From Brachionus manjavacas (taxonomy: Eukaryota; Rotifera; Eurotatoria; Ploima; Brachionidae), in contig JAHQIY010000006.1 in NCBI GenBank assembly GCA_019054805.1, positions 2,852,001-2,916,000 on the forward strand: 64,000 nucleotides of DNA, in the 5' to 3' direction. Both the position numbers and the translations under genes were made by a program. The notes under the pieces are model-generated. The model did not search any database and was not told where the DNA came from. It saw nothing but the letters and a program-made list of their open reading frames with translations. Positions 63,381 to 64,000 of this stretch are shown piece after piece. Numbering within the stretch: the first letter of the stretch is position 1; each line of letters begins with the position of its first letter.

Positions 63381-64000
63381 TCTATCCGAATATTTCCAAT
63401 TTTGTCCTTTTCTATTTATTTATAAATCTAAATTATGATAATAGCTTTAGTTAACAATAAACAACAACAACAACAAAAGTTATTCAGTGGGCGAAGTCGT
63501 GCCCGATTCGGAGCACCATGTGTTCACTGTCACACAGCCATGTCCTTTATTGGCAAACATAAATAAAGCGTTTTTGCCTTGACTTCATATCAACTCTTAT
63601 TGTTTAACTAAATAAAAATAAAACATATGTAAAATAATATCTTTTTTTTTTTAATTTTAATTATCGATTCTGAATAGCTTGTCTAAACAGTTTTACTCTA
63701 TGTTGATTATGCGAGAAATTTTATACACACACACGCACACACAATATGGTTTCTCAAATTTACCTACTCTACCTGTCAATTGATTCATTGAGCAAGTTGT
63801 TCGAATTAGTGTGAATGGTTTTTTTTTATGAATTGAGGAATTTTTTTGTTCTCGTTCACAATCTTAATCCATCACGAGTAAAATATGCTAATCGATTTTC
63901 ACAAGTCAATAATTACCGGAATATGTTGAGTGAAGAATAAATAGATTTTTTTTTGAGGGTTCTTTTTTATTTTAGAAAATAATAAAATTTAATTAATTGA
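63381..64000. other. Upstream region of the 62-kb gene
   Basis: The first 220 bases include an (AAC)n stretch and a GC-richer patch (63485-63580: GGGCGAAGTCGTGCCCGATT), consistent with 5' UTR and promoter. A short (CA)n run lies at 63724-63743. No specific element assigned. Confidence 0.4.

Noticed and set aside
62102-63438. Plus- and minus-strand frames overlapping the 62-kb gene
   Set aside because: They mirror the high-GC minus-strand frame and lack their own signals.

Overview
This is nuclear DNA from an animal. It is very AT-rich, with A/T runs and collapsed coding density between genes. Genes carry GT..AG introns, mostly 43-70 nt, plus a few introns of 1.5-2.8 kb that are full of transposon debris. 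The gene set is metazoan: cohesin SMC3, SET/I2PP2A, a CNG channel beta-type subunit, a copper transporter, an ADGRA-type adhesion GPCR and a LIV-1 family ZIP transporter. Base composition, intron sizes and abundant non-LTR fragments would fit a monogonont rotifer (Brachionus-like), but that is an inference from general knowledge and not shown by a marker in the window.

Layout. 1-4044: AT-rich, no gene seen. 4045-5514 (+): single-exon orphan, disordered protein. 5.6-8.1 kb: hAT-type MITE and LINE remains. 8174-13564 (-): SMC3, two exons around a 1.8-kb intron. 14.2-16.6 kb: degenerate LTR retrotransposon (gag, protease), a palindromic MITE and a broken MULE transposase. 17353-18135 (-): SET. 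18.9-21.1 kb: MULE transposase remnant, an unidentified decayed coding stretch, and a MULE-type MITE with a 9-bp target duplication. 21682-22341 (+): CTR copper transporter with an in-frame TAA. 22477-25315 (-): CNGB-like channel in seven exons, convergent with CTR. 27873-33180: three related four-span membrane proteins. 33.3-34.0 kb (-): broken mariner-like transposase. 35159-35532 (-): small secreted protein with two EGF-like domains. 36.2-39.4 kb: nested LINE remains and a 474-bp hAT-type palindrome. 40288-49951 (-): ADGRA receptor in four exons, with introns holding a foldback element, LINE and MITEs. 50.5-53.6 kb: two 5'-truncated LINE ends and a transposase scrap. 55976-58812 (+): ZIP transporter, 13 exons. 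62004-63380 (-): Ser/Gln-rich orphan with much higher GC than its surroundings.

The host genes are independent housekeeping or signalling genes, not an operon-like system. Shared structure appears at two levels. The three four-span genes share an intron position and phase. The mobile DNA forms families (hAT, MULE/foldback, mariner, LINE, LTR) whose target duplications can be read directly. Most exon models were built by joining frames at GT..AG sites with matching phase; no transcript data were available.
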